DNA of 64,000 nucleotides, taken from contig NZ_BLJA01000001.1 in NCBI RefSeq assembly GCF_019972295.1, positions 3,131,574 to 3,195,573 of the forward strand, written 5' to 3'. The position numbers and the translations under genes were made by a program. Below, piece after piece: positions 8,377 to 16,297 of this stretch; the stretch's first letter is position 1, and every line of letters starts with the position of its first letter. The notes under the pieces are model-generated. The model was not told the DNA's origin, did no database searches, and worked only from the letters and a program-made list of their open reading frames with translations. The stretch is from Geobacter sp. AOG2 (GTDB lineage Bacteria; Desulfobacterota; Desulfuromonadia; Geobacterales; Pseudopelobacteraceae).

Positions 8377-10272
8377 TTATTTCTCCACCGAGGGTCCGGC
8401 AACCGTAAGGGTTATTACCGTCACGCCGCGCCGGTTCTTGCGCCGCCCCTCCGCCGTCCTGTTGTTGGCGACGGGGATGGAGCAGCCATAGGCATTGATG
8501 CTGATCCTCTCAGGGGCGACGTCGCCGTAGTGCAGAATCTGGTTCTTGATATTGATGGCCCTGACGCGGGAAAGGGTAATATTGTAATCGAACGGCCCGT
8601 TATAATCCGCGTGCCCTTCCACATGGGCGAATACCTGGGGATTCTTCTTCATGAAGTCGTAGATTTTCTTGATCTTCCCGAAATATTTCGGATCGATGTC
8701 GGCCTTGTCCACCCTGAAGTTGATGACGAGCTTCATCAACGGCTTTTCGTCGTAAACGACGCTGCTTTCCGGCTTCTGGGGGCATCGGTCCACCGCGGCG
8801 GTAAAATAACCCGTGCTGGACATGCCTTTCCGCGGCAGGAGGTTCTTTATCGGCACCTCGATCAGTATCGGCTCCGGCTCCGCTTTTTCGAGCGCCGGTT
8901 TTTCAGGAGCAGGCATCGGTGCAGGAGCTGGAGTTGGTGCAGGCTCGGGTGCAGGTGCTGGAGCAGGTGCAGGAACTGGAACTGGAACTGGTGCAGGAGC
9001 TGGTGCAGGAGCTGGTGCAGGAACGGGAACTGGTGCAGGAACTGGTGCAGGAACGGGCACGGGCACGGGCACGGGAGCAGTATTCCCCGTTGGGCAACCT
9101 TCCTTGTCCACCACTGTTCCCCAGGGTGTTCCGGGGCACCTGTCGAGATAGTCGGGGACCGTGTCGCAGTCGGAATCCAGCAGGCTCACTCCGTCGAGTT
9201 TGACGACGCAATCCACCATGACCGCGGGGGCTTTGGCAGTACCGGAAGGGGCGGCCGGAGGAGCGGCCGGTGGTGCCTCTTTGGGAGCCGGTGCGGCAAT
9301 GGCTGCTGCCGGTGCCGGGGCCGCTGCCTTGGCCGGTTCTCCCGTCTCAGGCGCCGCCGTTGTCGGAGGGGTCGTAGCGGTTGCAGCGGGCTCCGTGCTT
9401 TTTGCCGGGCAGCCGGCCCTGTCGACCTTGGCCCCTTCCAGGGTACCGGGGCATTTGTCCAGATAGTCGGGCACGCCGTCGCCGTCGCTGTCAAGCGGAC
9501 AGCCACCGTTATCAACCTTTACTCCCAGCGGCGTTCCGGGGCATTTATCCAGATAGTTGGGCACGCCGTCGCCGTCACTATCCACCGGGCAGCCGTCCCG
9601 GTCCACCTTGGTACCTTTTGGTGTCTCCGGGCATTTGTCCAGGTAGTCGGGTACGCCGTCGCTGTCGGAATCAACCGGTGGCACCCGTTTCAGTTCCTTG
9701 TCATAGCTCGGGAAGAATGACAGGCCAAGGGTTGATTCGAGGTTGCTGCGGGCGGCCATGTCCTCGTAGACGAAGATATGGCGAACGTCGAACCGTAGCG
9801 CCAGATAATCCTTGAGGAAATATTTGGCGCTGGCGCCGTAATCCATGAATGCGTTTGTAGAAGAACTGCCGCTGTTGTCGACATATATGCCGCCGACACC
9901 GACGGCAAAAGAAGGGACGAAGCGTCCCCTGGGCAGAACGGAATAAAGCGCCTCAGTGCGCAGGATATAAGCGGTGGCGGAACTTTTATCCGATTTCAAG
10001 CGGGTCATGGCCACATCGAGTCCGGCCTCGATCCCCAGGCTGTCGATGGCGTTTCGGCCAATGATATCGTAACCGAGGCGAATACCGTAGGTGGGGCTTG
10101 CTTCCAGATTTCTGTGGCCATCAAACAGGAACAGACCGGCGGTCGGGGTGAGGGAAATAGAGGGGGTGACAGCGGCAGACGGGCGCGGTGTGCGTGAATC
10201 CCCGGCCGCCAGACCCCTGTGTGCGGACAGAATCACGGTGCCGAGGATTATGGATACGATGAACCTGCGCAA
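8377..10272 (-). CDS. OmpA-family outer membrane protein with thrombospondin type 3 repeats
   Basis: The 631-residue protein starts with a signal peptide (MRRFIVSIILGTVILSAHRG). An N-terminal OmpA-like beta-barrel covers roughly residues 30-200. Three tandem calcium-binding thrombospondin type 3 repeats of the form DSDGDGVPDYLDKCPGT follow, then an Ala/Pro linker, a fourth repeat, and a long Pro-Ala/Pro-Val tract near residues 400-450. The C-terminus is an OmpA peptidoglycan-binding domain (VEGHADYNGPFDYNITLSRVRA). The protein should anchor the outer membrane to peptidoglycan. The linker DNA at about 8920-9080 is a short-period tandem repeat and may vary in length. It is transcribed away from the zinc-ribbon gene. 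Confidence 0.93.
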   Translation of the reverse strand: MRRFIVSIILGTVILSAHRGLAAGDSRTPRPSAAVTPSISLTPTAGLFLFDGHRNLEASPTYGIRLGYDIIGRNAIDSLGIEAGLDVAMTRLKSDKSSATAYILRTEALYSVLPRGRFVPSFAVGVGGIYVDNSGSSSTNAFMDYGASAKYFLKDYLALRFDVRHIFVYEDMAARSNLESTLGLSFFPSYDKELKRVPPVDSDSDGVPDYLDKCPETPKGTKVDRDGCPVDSDGDGVPNYLDKCPGTPLGVKVDNGGCPLDSDGDGVPDYLDKCPGTLEGAKVDRAGCPAKSTEPAATATTPPTTAAPETGEPAKAAAPAPAAAIAAPAPKEAPPAAPPAAPSGTAKAPAVMVDCVVKLDGVSLLDSDCDTVPDYLDRCPGTPWGTVVDKEGCPTGNTAPVPVPVPVPAPVPAPVPVPAPAPAPAPAPVPVPVPAPAPAPAPEPAPTPAPAPMPAPEKPALEKAEPEPILIEVPIKNLLPRKGMSSTGYFTAAVDRCPQKPESSVVYDEKPLMKLVINFRVDKADIDPKYFGKIKKIYDFMKKNPQVFAHVEGHADYNGPFDYNITLSRVRAINIKNQILHYGDVAPERISINAYGCSIPVANNRTAEGRRKNRRGVTVITLTVAGPSVEK

Positions 10273-10475
10273 CGGTCTCTCCGCCCGGATTAAAGATTTG
10301 AACTGTTACCATATACTACGTATGGCTACCCACTTTCAACCAAAACCACTGTTTCCTGCAGGGAGACCGTCAATGTTAGGGGAAAAAGCACCATGCGGGT
10401 CACATTCCGGCCATTGCGAGGGATTCAGGCTGCTCCGGCGCCACTGCAGGCGAAGCGATGCCTGATTTTAAGAAT

Positions 10476-10504
10476 TTGACACTGTTACCCCTTTTTGATA
10501 TAGA
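10476..10504 (+). promoter_or_regulatory. Sigma-70-type promoter for the zinc-ribbon gene
   Basis: TTGACA at 10476-10481 is followed after exactly 17 bases by TATAGA at 10499-10504. This is close to the consensus vegetative promoter and would start transcription near 10511, about 50 bases before the ATG at 10563. Confidence 0.7.
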
Positions 10505-10562
10505 CCATAGAAGGTTCAAGTATTTAGGTGGTTTGCCACCACTTCTCAGCGGGGAGTCGCAG

Positions 10563-11933
10563 ATGATTATCCAGTGTGAACAGTGCTCCACGAAGTTCAG
10601 GCTCGATGACGCCAAGATCAAGGATAAGGGCGTCAAGGTTCGCTGCGCCAAGTGCCGCCACGTATTTACCGTCACGAAGCAACAGCAGGAGCAGGAACCC
10701 CAGCCTGATGCCGAGACCGGCTTTGAACGACCGGTCGCTCCCGGGCCGGGTGACGAGCCTTCGTTTGCGCCACCTGCGGCGGAGCAGTCCTTTGCTCCGG
10801 CAGGGGACGGGGATTTCGATTTCTCCTTTTCGGAGAGCATGGAGGATGCGACCGCCGGGCATGATAAAGCTGCGACGCCATCAAGCGAGCCGGACTTTTC
10901 CGATTTCGATTTCGGCGGCACTGCCGAGAGTGGGAGCGGCGCCACGGAGTCAATGGCCAATGATCTCGGTGGAGACAGCCTTCATCCTGCCGCAGATGTT
11001 TCCGTCCCGGACGCCGCAGGTTTCGATTTTGGTGCTGAAAACCTGTTTGGCGATGCTGTTGCCACGCCGGTACACGAAGAACCCGCGGAGCCGATTGCCT
11101 TTGATTTCCCGGTGGAGGCGTTTGCCGATTCCATGGGGGCTGCCGAAAAGACATCGGGTGGAAAAGCTGATCTCGGCGGTATCGAAGCAGATAAGGCCGA
11201 TGAACCCTTCAGTCTTGGTGAAATCGATTTTGGCGACGAGCTGACCTCGGTGGCCGTACAGCAGGTCAACCCCGAGGAACTCAAGCCTGCCCAGGAATTG
11301 TTTTTCGCCCCGCCGGTAGAGCCGCAGAAGGGGGAAGGCGCCGCCGAGGAGGCCGCCACACCCCCCCTTTCCGTACCGCAAGAAGAATTGCCGCCGCTTT
11401 CCATAATCTCGCGCCGCAGGCAGAGCCCGCTTCTCATGGGGCTGGTCACCGTTCTTGTGGTGCTCGTCGTGGCGGTCGTGGGCTATGTGGGCTACTCGAT
11501 GTTGGGTGCAGAGAAGGTGGCAAAGGACAGCGGGCGGATTTCGGTCCGTGGCGTAAATGCCGTTTTCGTCAAGAACCGTGTTGCCGGCGAGCTTGTTGCG
11601 ATCAGCGGGGAGGCGGTAAACGAATTTTCCGGTCCGCGGGCCGCCATCCAGGTCAAGGGGATGATCTACGGTCCGGCCGGTCAGGTGCTGGCAAGCAAGA
11701 ATGCTTTTTGCGGGAACCCGTTGACCAAGGAACAGCTTGCCGCCATGCCGCTGGAAAAGATAGAGGCTGCCATGGCCAACCAGTTCGGCGATTCGCTGGA
11801 CAATCTGGAGGTGCCGCCGGGGAAAGCGATTCCCTTTGTGATCGTGATTGCCGGGCCGCCCGCAGATGCCAAGGATTATGGGGTTGAGCCGGCCGGCTCA
11901 ACGGTAGCTACGGAGAAACAGCCGCAACACTGA
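10563..11933 (+). CDS. MJ0042 zinc-ribbon / DUF3426 single-pass membrane protein
   Basis: The 456-residue protein opens with a four-cysteine zinc ribbon (Cys5, Cys8, Cys28, Cys31; MIIQCEQCSTKF) of the MJ0042 type. A long acidic, low-complexity stretch rich in FDF/DFD follows, to about residue 280. One transmembrane helix lies near 292-315 (LLMGLVTVLVVLVVAVVGY). The C-terminal 135 residues resemble DUF3426, a presumed extracytoplasmic domain. The ATG at 10563 has a GGGGAG site, and a longer upstream start would lie inside the promoter. Function is unknown in the family; the architecture suggests a cytoplasmic zinc domain linked across the membrane to a periplasmic domain. A strong terminator follows. 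Confidence 0.85.
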   Translation: MIIQCEQCSTKFRLDDAKIKDKGVKVRCAKCRHVFTVTKQQQEQEPQPDAETGFERPVAPGPGDEPSFAPPAAEQSFAPAGDGDFDFSFSESMEDATAGHDKAATPSSEPDFSDFDFGGTAESGSGATESMANDLGGDSLHPAADVSVPDAAGFDFGAENLFGDAVATPVHEEPAEPIAFDFPVEAFADSMGAAEKTSGGKADLGGIEADKADEPFSLGEIDFGDELTSVAVQQVNPEELKPAQELFFAPPVEPQKGEGAAEEAATPPLSVPQEELPPLSIISRRRQSPLLMGLVTVLVVLVVAVVGYVGYSMLGAEKVAKDSGRISVRGVNAVFVKNRVAGELVAISGEAVNEFSGPRAAIQVKGMIYGPAGQVLASKNAFCGNPLTKEQLAAMPLEKIEAAMANQFGDSLDNLEVPPGKAIPFVIVIAGPPADAKDYGVEPAGSTVATEKQPQH

Positions 11934-11958
11934 TATTCAAAGCTGGATAAAAGCGACA

Positions 11959-11988
11959 AAGGGCCGTGGAATGAATTCCACGGCCCTT
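11959..11988. terminator. Bidirectional intrinsic terminator
   Basis: A perfect 14-bp stem (AAGGGCCGTGGAAT and its complement) with a two-base loop lies between the convergent zinc-ribbon and FKBP genes. T-rich flanks occur on the plus strand and an A-rich stretch precedes it, so it can serve both directions. Confidence 0.85.
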
Positions 11989-12046
11989 CTGTTTTGGAGA
12001 GACGTTGGGGGAAGTGCGATTTGCAGGCCCCCTTTTCCGAAAGCCG

Positions 12047-12523
12047 TTAGAGTATCTCCACCAGCGTGATGTCGAAGGTCAGATCCTGCCCCGCCAGCGG
12101 GTGGTTGGCGTCGAGGGTGACGGTGGTTTCGGACACCTCGGTTACCATGACCGGCATTGCCGTGCCATCCTGAAGAATCACCTCCATATGTTGGCCGGGC
12201 TCAGGATTGATATCGCCCGGGATTTCGCTGCGTTCGATGACAGCCACCATCTCCTCGGCCCGGGGGCCGTAGGCTTCATCGGAGGCGATCTTGACCTGCA
12301 CCTTCTGGCCCGGTTCAAGGCCGACCACCGCCGCTTCGAATTTGGGGATCAGGGTGCCTTCGCCGATGACGAACTCCAGCGGTCCGCCGGTTTGGCCGCC
12401 ACAACCGCACGAATCGTCGCTACATTCGTCTGCGCCCACTTCCGAGCTGTCGAATATGGAGCCGTCCTCAAGCGTGCCGGTGTAGTGCACGCGAACCTTG
12501 TCGCCGTTTTTTGCCTGTGCCAT
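12047..12523 (-). CDS. FKBP-type peptidyl-prolyl isomerase, SlyD-like
   Basis: The 158-residue protein is an FKBP-fold prolyl isomerase with the N-terminal VRVHYTGTLEDGSIFDSS core and the inserted IF (chaperone) domain typical of SlyD (AYGPRAEEMVAVIERSEIP). The usual SlyD His-rich metal tail is absent. A short acidic Cys-rich insertion, DECSDDSCGCGG (Cys34, Cys39, Cys41), sits in the loop before GPLEFVIGEG. No signal peptide is present, so it should be cytoplasmic and assist protein folding. The insert might bind metal; this is inference. Confidence 0.92.
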   Translation of the reverse strand: MAQAKNGDKVRVHYTGTLEDGSIFDSSEVGADECSDDSCGCGGQTGGPLEFVIGEGTLIPKFEAAVVGLEPGQKVQVKIASDEAYGPRAEEMVAVIERSEIPGDINPEPGQHMEVILQDGTAMPVMVTEVSETTVTLDANHPLAGQDLTFDITLVEIL

Positions 12524-12610
12524 GTGTGTTTCCTTTCGTGGTTAATTCAGCCGACTGACAGATAGGTGGGGAACAGGCATAATCCGTAAGGGCTGCTGCG
12601 TGTTGTTTGT

Positions 12611-12931
12611 TTACCGCTGCTGCGGGATCAGTTCTTCCAGCATCCGCCGGAGGTGCGCGGAATCCCTGCCGCAAATCCTGACTCGCTTGTGACGTGAGGT
12701 CTCCCCCGATAGGATCTCAACCTCTGATTTGGATACGTTGAACAATTCCGCCAGGAATTCGCGGCAGAGCTTGTTGGCGGCGCCATCCACCGGTGGCGAG
12801 GTCAGGCGGATCTTCAGGGCGTTGTCCTGAATGCCGCACACCTGGTTCTTCGATGCCCGGGGCTGGATGTGAAGGGTCAGGATAATGCCCCCATCCGTAT
12901 CGGAACAGAGGGGCTGGTCAGGCCTGCTCAT
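12611..12931 (-). CDS. yggU: DUF167 (YggU) family protein
   Basis: The 106-residue protein matches the small DUF167/YggU family: LHIQPRASKNQVCGIQ, LKIRLTSPPVDGAANK and the SGETSRHKRVRI segment are its conserved blocks. Molecular function is unknown. The start overlaps the end of divIVA by 14 bases, so it is the last gene of a yggT-divIVA-yggU operon. That order is common near cell-division genes. Confidence 0.93.
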   Translation of the reverse strand: MSRPDQPLCSDTDGGIILTLHIQPRASKNQVCGIQDNALKIRLTSPPVDGAANKLCREFLAELFNVSKSEVEILSGETSRHKRVRICGRDSAHLRRMLEELIPQQR

Positions 12932-13370
12932 CGCCGGAGAGTTGGCGGGCGTAGCTGTCCAGAAGGGCTTTGAGGCTCATCTCGAACTGGATCTTCAGGC
13001 GGCGGGCCTCTTCGATACGGGCCTTGAGATCGCCCAGTTGGCGTTCGGCGTCCGCCACGATCCGCTCGGCCTTGAGTTCGGCTTCGGAAACGATCAGTGA
13101 CGCCTCTTTCTGGGCATTGGCCTTCATTTCCTCGGAGATCCGCTGGGCAGCCAGCATGGTTTCGCGAAGATCTTTCTCCTTCTCGGACATCTCGGTCATT
13201 TCGCGGTTGTGGCGGCCCTGCTGCTCTTTCAGCTCATTGTTTTCCCGGATCAGGCCTTCCATTTCAGAGGCCACGGACTGCAGGAAGGCATCCACATCCT
13301 CGGGGTCCAGGCCCCCCAGCATCTTGCCTTTGAACTGCTGCTGCTGGATATCAATCGGGGTGATCTTCAT
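12918..13370 (-). CDS. divIVA: DivIVA-domain coiled-coil protein
   Basis: The 150-residue protein starts MKITPIDIQQQQFKGKMLGG and continues LDPEDVDAFLQSVASEME, the N-terminal membrane-curvature-binding DivIVA domain. From about residue 35 to 140 it is a nearly unbroken charged coiled coil. DivIVA proteins mark poles or septa and recruit partners. It sits between yggT and yggU, with seven bases to yggT and an overlap with yggU, which supports a cell-envelope or division role. Its specific role in Gram-negative deltaproteobacteria is not established here. Confidence 0.93.
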   Translation of the reverse strand: MKITPIDIQQQQFKGKMLGGLDPEDVDAFLQSVASEMEGLIRENNELKEQQGRHNREMTEMSEKEKDLRETMLAAQRISEEMKANAQKEASLIVSEAELKAERIVADAERQLGDLKARIEEARRLKIQFEMSLKALLDSYARQLSGDEQA

Positions 13371-13376
13371 CGTTGG

Positions 13377-13703
13377 TTAACCTCTCAGTTTGAGTGACAT
13401 ACTGGCCGTCATGAGGTACTGATAGGCGGTGTTGAATACGACGATCTGGAGCACGTAGATCAGGGCAAAGGCGACAATGGGGGAGAGGTCGAGCATGCCG
13501 GTGTCGGGCATGTGGCGCCTGATCCTGCGCAAGAGAGGGTCGGTTACGCGGTAGATGAAGTTGACTATCGGGTTATACGGGTCGGCATTCACCCATGAGA
13601 TGATCACGCTGGCCAGCAGGATATACTTGTAGATGGTTAAAAGACCATCGCCCAGTTCCACGATCTTGGCCAGAGCCAGGAGTATGTTAGAAAAGAGTAC
13701 CAC
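13377..13703 (-). CDS. yggT: YggT family integral membrane protein
   Basis: The 108-residue protein has the two hydrophobic hairpins of the YggT family, with YILLASVIISWVNADPYNP and FIYRVTDPLLRRIRRHMP between them. It starts at GTG with GGAG ten bases upstream. It is the first gene of the operon with divIVA and yggU. The family is associated with osmotic tolerance and envelope or division functions, but the mechanism is unknown. Confidence 0.93.
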   Translation of the reverse strand: MVLFSNILLALAKIVELGDGLLTIYKYILLASVIISWVNADPYNPIVNFIYRVTDPLLRRIRRHMPDTGMLDLSPIVAFALIYVLQIVVFNTAYQYLMTASMSLKLRG

Positions 13704-13795
13704 GGTTTGATCGCTCCGTATGCCGTCCCGTCAGGGATAGTAAGATTATACGATAAACGCGCTAGAATATGCCTTAAAGTAGGTGTAATGTCAAA

Positions 13796-13882
13796 GCAGA
13801 AAGACGGATGCTTGTCAGGGGGCAACGAGTCTGGTATAAACAGAATTCTGCAAAGGCGGCGTATCCGGCCGCCTTCTTTTTT
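13796..13882 (+). ncRNA. Structured leader RNA candidate upstream of suhB, ending in a terminator
   Basis: Between divergent yggT and suhB the plus strand can fold into an outer GCAGAA/TTCTGC stem (13796-13801 with 13846-13851) enclosing an AGAC/GTCT stem (13802-13805 with 13829-13832). A strong intrinsic terminator follows at once. It could be an attenuating leader for suhB or an independent small RNA. No known riboswitch consensus was recognised and no convincing promoter was fixed. Confidence 0.4.
13853..13882 (+). terminator. Intrinsic terminator inside the suhB leader
   Basis: An 8-bp stem AAGGCGGC/GCCGCCTT with a 7-base loop is followed by CTTTTTT. It lies only 14 bases before the suhB ATG and points the same way as suhB. 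Its position means it either ends a separate upstream RNA or regulates readthrough into suhB. Confidence 0.8.
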
Positions 13883-13895
13883 GCGAGGTGTAGCG

Positions 13896-14702
13896 ATGAA
13901 CGATTACCAAAAATACCTCGATAGCGCCGTGACGGCGGCCATGGCGGCGGGGAGCTATCAGCGCCACCGTTTTGCCTCGCTTTTGGAGATTGACCTGAAG
14001 GGCGACAAGAACCTGGTGACCGAGGTGGACCGGGAATCCGAGCGGCTCATCGTGGAACACCTCCTGGCCTGCTTCCCCGGTCACACCGTCATCGCGGAAG
14101 AAGGGGAGTATCCGTCGGGCGACTCCCCGTTCCGCTGGATCATCGACCCCTTGGACGGCACGACCAATTACGCCCACGGATTCCCCTGGTTCTGCGTCTC
14201 CATCGCCATGGAGGCGGAGGGTGAACTGGCAGTGGGCGTGATCTATAATCCCCTGTCCGATGAGCTCTTCACCGCCACCAGAGGGGGCGGCGCATACATG
14301 AACGGGCGCCGTTTGCGGGTCTCCACGCATTTTCCCCTCGGCAATACCGTGCTGGGTACCGGTTTCCCTTATGACTGCGCCACCGACCCGGCCAACAACT
14401 TCGCCAGCTTCATCGCCTTCCAGAAGGCGGCCCGCGGCATCCGCCGGGCCGGCGCCGCCGCCCTGGACCTGGCCTTTGTGGCCGCCGGCCGCCTGGACGG
14501 TTTCTGGGAGTTGAAGCTCAAACCGTGGGATGTGGCCGCCGGCGTCTTGCTTGTCCGTGAAGCGGGCGGGATCGTTACGACCTTCGACGGTTCCGCTTAT
14601 GACGTGTTCAATGACCGTATCCTGGCCTCAAACGGCCTGATCCACGACGACATGACGGCCCTGCTCGCCGCATCCGCATCGTCCGCCGGAGCCTCCCCAT
14701 GA
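13896..14702 (+). CDS. suhB: Inositol monophosphatase family protein
   Basis: The 268-residue protein hydrolyses inositol-1-phosphate or related sugar phosphates in a magnesium-dependent way. The metal-site motifs are clear: VIAEEGEY near residue 67, WIIDPLDGTTNYAHGFP near 85-101 and KPWDVAAG near 210. The ATG at 13896 has GAGGTG upstream, and a longer in-frame start would lie within the leader hairpins. It overlaps the next gene by four bases (ATGA). SuhB members can also act in ribosomal RNA antitermination; which role applies cannot be told. Confidence 0.93.
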   Translation: MNDYQKYLDSAVTAAMAAGSYQRHRFASLLEIDLKGDKNLVTEVDRESERLIVEHLLACFPGHTVIAEEGEYPSGDSPFRWIIDPLDGTTNYAHGFPWFCVSIAMEAEGELAVGVIYNPLSDELFTATRGGGAYMNGRRLRVSTHFPLGNTVLGTGFPYDCATDPANNFASFIAFQKAARGIRRAGAAALDLAFVAAGRLDGFWELKLKPWDVAAGVLLVREAGGIVTTFDGSAYDVFNDRILASNGLIHDDMTALLAASASSAGASP

Positions 14703-15022
14703 CGCGAAAGCGCACCGCTCTGTTGCTCTCGGCCCTCGTCCTGCCCGGCCTGGGCCAGCTCTATCTCGGCCGCAAGGTGGCGGGGATCGCCATCATCATG
14801 GTGCTTAACCTGCTCCTCCTTTTGGCGCTGTTCGTGGTGTTGAAGGGGCTCGGACCGGTGATCGCCGCCCAGGTGGCCGGCGGTACGGTTACGGTCTCTT
14901 CCGGTGAGGTCATGGCGGCCCTGAAAGGGGTCTCCGGCTTCGGGAAGGGGCTTCTGGCCGCGTTTGCCCTGGTGTGGGCCTTTTCCGTTGCCGATCTTCT
15001 GCGGCACCGGGACGAGGGGTAA
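14699..15022 (+). CDS. Small membrane protein, function unknown
   Basis: The 107-residue protein overlaps suhB by four bases (ATGA), so it is translationally coupled. It has a hydrophobic N-terminal hairpin (LLLSALVLPGLGQLYLGR, then IAIIMVLNLLLLLALFVVL) and a third helix near the C-terminus (LLAAFALVWAFSVADLL). The PGLGQLYLGR block recalls small TM2-like or DUF5683-like membrane proteins, but the family cannot be named with confidence. Confidence 0.75.
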   Translation: MTRKRTALLLSALVLPGLGQLYLGRKVAGIAIIMVLNLLLLLALFVVLKGLGPVIAAQVAGGTVTVSSGEVMAALKGVSGFGKGLLAAFALVWAFSVADLLRHRDEG

Positions 15023-15062
15023 AGGGATTGCCGCAAGCTGTGTCGTTTATACAACATTGCGA

Positions 15063-15137
15063 TTGACAAACAGTGTTATTTTATGAGAGATTCGAGAATC
15101 TTTAGTAATGCGGAAAACAATTGCACGACATGTGCAA
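15063..15137 (+). promoter_or_regulatory. Promoter region of fabH with two inverted repeats
   Basis: A TTGACA hexamer is at 15063-15068, but no good -10 lies at standard spacing. AGATTC-GA-GAATCT at 15088-15101 is a perfect 6-bp inverted repeat with a 2-base spacer. TTGCAC-N5-GTGCAA at 15121-15137 is a perfect 6-bp inverted repeat just before the start codon. Either may bind a regulator of fatty-acid synthesis; this is inference. Confidence 0.35.
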
Positions 15138-15150
15138 CATCGGGGATATC

Positions 15151-16131
15151 ATGATTCATTCGCAGATCATCGGCAGCGGGGCATATTCACCGGAACGGAT
15201 TGTCAAAAACGAATTTTTCGAAGGTTTGGTGGAAAACGCCGACGAGTGGGTGTTTTCCCGTACCGGCATCCGTGAGCGCAGGTTTGCCCGCGAGGATCAG
15301 GCAACCTCCGATCTGGCGACCATCGCCGCAAAGCAGGCTCTGGAGGCTGCGGGTATTGATGCTTCCGAGATCGATTGCCTTGTGGTCGGCACCTCGACGC
15401 CTGATATGATCCTGCCGGCAACAGCCTGCATTGTCCAGCACAACATCGGCGCCGCTAACGCCTTTGCCTTCGATGTCAACTCGGTGTGCAGCAGTTTCGT
15501 GTATGCCATGGAGGTGGCTGACAACTTCATCAAGTGCGGCAAGTACAAGACGGTGATGGCAATCGGCGCGGACACCTACTCCAAGATCCTCGATTTCGAG
15601 GACAAGTCCACCTGCCCGCTGTTCGGCGACGGTGCCGGAGCCGCTATCCTCAGGGCGACCGAGGAGGACAAAGGGGTGATCTGCACCTACATGCGCAGCG
15701 ACGGCAGCGGTTGGCCGCTGATCCAGGTACCCTCCTCCGGGTCGCGCAAGCCGGTCACCGCCGAGACCATCGCCGCCCGTGAGAACACCTTCAAGATGGC
15801 CGGCAAACAGGTCTACGTCTTTGCCACCGACGTAATCCCCGAGATCATCATGGAAATCTGCCGGAAGGGCGGTATCCAAACCTCCGACCTGGATTACATC
15901 ATCCCGCACCAGGCCAATGTGCGCATGATCGATTTCATCGCCAAGAAGTTCGGTTATCCCAAGGAACGGTTCCTGTTGAATCTGGACCGCTGCGGCAATA
16001 CCTCGGCCGCCTCGGTGGCGCTGGTGCTCGACGAGAACCTGCGCAACGGCACCATCAAGCCGGGCAACCTCGTCCTGACCATGGGTTTTGGCGGCGGACT
16101 CTCCTGGGGCGGCCTGCTGATCAGGTTCTGA
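15151..16131 (+). CDS. fabH: 3-oxoacyl-ACP synthase III (FabH/KASIII-like)
   Basis: The 326-residue protein is a KASIII-type condensing enzyme. The Cys-His-Asn triad is visible in NSVCSSFVYA (Cys), PHQANVRM (His) and DRCGNTSAASV (Asn), and the C-terminal GFGGGLSWGG loop is intact. FabH condenses acetyl-CoA with malonyl-ACP to begin fatty-acid synthesis. The ATG at 15151 has GGGGA upstream; an in-frame extension to 15121 would overlap the inverted repeat. It is not in a fab operon here, so it may be an extra KASIII with another acyl substrate. A strong terminator follows. Confidence 0.88.
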   Translation: MIHSQIIGSGAYSPERIVKNEFFEGLVENADEWVFSRTGIRERRFAREDQATSDLATIAAKQALEAAGIDASEIDCLVVGTSTPDMILPATACIVQHNIGAANAFAFDVNSVCSSFVYAMEVADNFIKCGKYKTVMAIGADTYSKILDFEDKSTCPLFGDGAGAAILRATEEDKGVICTYMRSDGSGWPLIQVPSSGSRKPVTAETIAARENTFKMAGKQVYVFATDVIPEIIMEICRKGGIQTSDLDYIIPHQANVRMIDFIAKKFGYPKERFLLNLDRCGNTSAASVALVLDENLRNGTIKPGNLVLTMGFGGGLSWGGLLIRF

Positions 16132-16165
16132 GTGCGGCCATGTGGCGACACCACTCTCGTTTCAG

Positions 16166-16193
16166 GCAAAGCCACCTCTTCCGGTGGCTTTGC
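16166..16193 (+). terminator. Intrinsic terminator after fabH
   Basis: An 11-bp perfect stem GCAAAGCCACC/GGTGGCTTTGC with a 6-base loop is followed by the weak T-rich run TTATTTG. It lies 35 bases after the fabH stop. Confidence 0.75.
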
Positions 16194-16297
16194 TTATTTG
16201 TGTCCATCGTGTAACCTTTCAGTCGTGCCCATCGTCTTTCTTGCAGGAATATTGAGCAGGTAGAGCGGGGTGCGGCAGCTTTCCAAGACCGCGTGCA

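Noticed and set aside
8920-9080. Possible CRISPR-like tandem repeat
   Set aside because: The repeats are contiguous without spacers and encode the Pro-Ala linker of the OmpA-like protein in frame.
13796-13882. Cyclic-di-GMP (GEMM) riboswitch in the suhB or glgC leaders
   Set aside because: The conserved GEMM sequence blocks and tetraloop receptor were not found in either leader.
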